From contig JAHRWA010000075.1 in NCBI GenBank assembly GCA_019090455.1, positions 25,129-89,128 of the forward strand: a DNA stretch of 64,000 nucleotides, read 5' to 3'. Shown in pieces: positions 62,986 through 64,000 of this stretch (its first letter is position 1; the number at the start of each line of letters is the position of its first letter). Position numbers and translations under genes: made by a program. This DNA comes from Pseudomonadales bacterium. GTDB lineage: Bacteria; Pseudomonadota; Gammaproteobacteria; Pseudomonadales; DC-out160. The notes under the pieces are model-generated. The model saw nothing but the letters and a program-made list of their open reading frames with translations, had not been told where the DNA came from and did not search any database.

Positions 62986-63603
62986 TTAGGTCGATAAAAG
63001 TGAATAGAATAAAACTATCCACAACAGCAATAAAAAATGCCAATACGTCGCGCACAGCTTAAGACTCGTTAAGACCTCACTCACCTCAATACCACTCACC
63101 ATTTTAAACATGACCCACGCCCACACGAACATTCCACCCAATACGTGTAATCCATGCAAACCTGTAATAAGGTAAAAAAACGAATTAGCAGGATTGGAAG
63201 ACAGGTAATACCCTTGATCGATTAGCAGTTGCCAGGCATAAACTTGCCCTACTAAAAATGCGGCCGTAAATATTCCACTTAGCAATAGGCCCAGTAACAC
63301 GAGATTGCTACGACTTTGAGTCACAACACCTGTTGTCCATTGCAATGCGACACTGGCAAACACCAAGACCAACGTGTTAAACCAAAGCAGGTTCGGTTCA
63401 GGTATTGGCCGCCAATCCGCAAGTTCCATCCTTAAGAAGTAGGCAAATCCAAACAGCAAAAATAATGCCGTCACCACCATCAGAAAGAAATACAACGCTA
63501 TCCTTGATGCTTCCGGTAACGTGTCTTCACTTGATAGAGCACCATCCAATACCCCTCGCTGCTCCCATGGTTTTTCTGTAATTTCGCCGATCAATCCCAT
63601 CAT
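62986..63603 (-). CDS. Heme-copper oxidase subunit III paralogue (CoxO-like)
   Basis: This is a 205-residue membrane protein. Helices include IALYFFLMVVTALFLLFGFA and LWFNTLVLVFASVALQWTTG, and the C-terminal block FYLITGLHGLHVLGGMFVWA, CATYWHFLLLLWIVLFYSLL is the COX3-like signature. It is shorter at the N-terminal side than its neighbour and has the same HGLHV core. AAGGA precedes the start. It sits between the subunit I and second subunit III genes. Confidence 0.9.
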   Translation of the reverse strand: MMGLIGEITEKPWEQRGVLDGALSSEDTLPEASRIALYFFLMVVTALFLLFGFAYFLRMELADWRPIPEPNLLWFNTLVLVFASVALQWTTGVVTQSRSNLVLLGLLLSGIFTAAFLVGQVYAWQLLIDQGYYLSSNPANSFFYLITGLHGLHVLGGMFVWAWVMFKMVSGIEVSEVLTSLKLCATYWHFLLLLWIVLFYSLLST

Positions 63604-63648
63604 GAATTCCTTTTCTTACTTCGTAACAATTCCGTCCATCGTCTACTC

Positions 63649-63678
63649 GCTAACTTGCTTGCTAACTTGCTTGCTAAC
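63649..63678. repeat. Two and a half 12-bp tandem repeats overlapping the subunit I stop
   Basis: GCTAACTTGCTT occurs at 63649-63660 and 63661-63672, followed by GCTAAC. The TAG stop of the subunit I gene (minus strand, plus positions 63674-63676) lies in the last partial unit. Confidence 0.8.
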
Positions 63679-64000
63679 CTTTTTTGTTCTCATCTCCTTC
63701 AGGCACATTTTGGGGAACAAAATCTGAATCTACACCAGGTACGCTATAATCGTAGGCCCATCGGTGCACAATCGGCAAATCATCTCCCCAGTTACCGTGA
63801 ACCGGTGGCGTTTGCGGTGTTTGCCACTCCAAAGAAGTTGCACGCCAGGGATTACCATCTACCTTTTTCCCTTTAAACAAACTCCAAATCACATTGGCAA
63901 TGAAAAATAATTGCGCTAAGCCCACCAATAAAGCCGCCACCGTAATCTGAGCATTGAGCGTCATCGCCGTGTCAGACATAAATGCGGTATCGCCCATCGC
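63674..64000 (-). CDS. Cytochrome c oxidase subunit I, C-terminal fragment (partial)
   Basis: The frame runs off the right edge, so only the last 108 residues are visible. It shows one transmembrane helix (ALLVGLAQLFFIANVIWSLF), then the characteristic tail NPWRATSLEWQTPQTPPVHG of bacterial caa3/aa3 subunit I, with the conserved NPW-x-A-x-(S/T)-LEW motif. The catalytic heme a3/CuB ligands lie outside the window. It is followed by CoxO-, CoxP- and CoxIV-like genes on the same strand. Confidence 0.9.
   Translation of the reverse strand, partial: AMGDTAFMSDTAMTLNAQITVAALLVGLAQLFFIANVIWSLFKGKKVDGNPWRATSLEWQTPQTPPVHGNWGDDLPIVHRWAYDYSVPGVDSDFVPQNVPEGDENKKG

Overview
The window looks like a chromosomal segment of an aerobic, probably marine, gammaproteobacterium with moderate GC. 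The best evidence is the minus-strand block thrS-infC-rpmI-rplT-pheS-pheT-ihfA-merR followed by tRNA-Pro, a gene order typical of Gammaproteobacteria such as Pseudomonas and its relatives. The abundance of acyl-CoA, Baeyer-Villiger, Rieske and LLM oxidoreductase genes resembles lipid- or steroid-degrading marine lineages (Spongiibacteraceae/Cellvibrionales-like); this placement is inference. I see no transposase, integrase, CRISPR array, rRNA or phage gene.

Layout. 1-3.6 kb: the end of a sigma-like gene, a zinc-finger anti-sigma-like membrane protein, an exported caspase-fold protein fused to a putative outer-membrane beta-barrel, and a DUF4384-like protein. 4.6-6.2 kb: Zn-ribbon/OB-fold protein plus SCP2-type thiolase. 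7.0-8.7 kb: a porin-like protein with a small PstS-like periplasmic protein. This pair recurs at 50.2-51.9 kb. 9.4-14 kb: small accessory genes (NTF2-like, two VOC proteins, a lipase), an HDOD-GAF regulator and an enoyl-CoA hydratase/isomerase. 14.5-26.3 kb: translation and repair core (tRNA-Pro, merR, ihfA, pheTS, rplT, rpmI, infC, thrS, tRNA-Val, uvrB, aspartate aminotransferase, tRNA-Asn). 26.4-32.7 kb: exopolysaccharide genes (priming glycosyltransferase, rfbC, rfbA, manC, Wzi-like). 32.9-40.5 kb: soluble histidine kinase, HSL-type esterase, Baeyer-Villiger monooxygenase, exported double rhodanese, molybdopterin oxidoreductase. 40.7-46.5 kb: five paralogous outer-membrane barrel-like proteins, two leftward and three rightward. 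46.6-50 kb: M50 protease-like protein, MFS transporter, LLM oxidoreductase. 52.3-60.3 kb: a catabolic region with MaoC-like, Rieske oxygenase, SMP-30-like, two CaiB/BaiF CoA-transferases, a CMD-family protein, a GIY-YIG-like small protein and an acyl-CoA dehydrogenase. 60.3-64 kb: Nudix hydrolase, a membrane protein, and a cytochrome c oxidase operon running off the right edge.

How the genes work together. The esterase and Baeyer-Villiger enzyme together could turn a ketone into an ester and then an alcohol plus acid. The CoA-transferase/dehydrogenase/thiolase/hydratase genes could activate and shorten the products, and the porin/PstS-like modules and barrel paralogues could form the outer-membrane interface. 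The substrate cannot be read from sequence. The items most worth a second look are the caspase-barrel fusion beside sigma/anti-sigma genes, the five-member barrel family with an identical 62-nt signal-peptide segment shared between divergent copies, the duplicated porin/PstS-like pair, and short tandem repeats that repeatedly begin at or contain stop codons.
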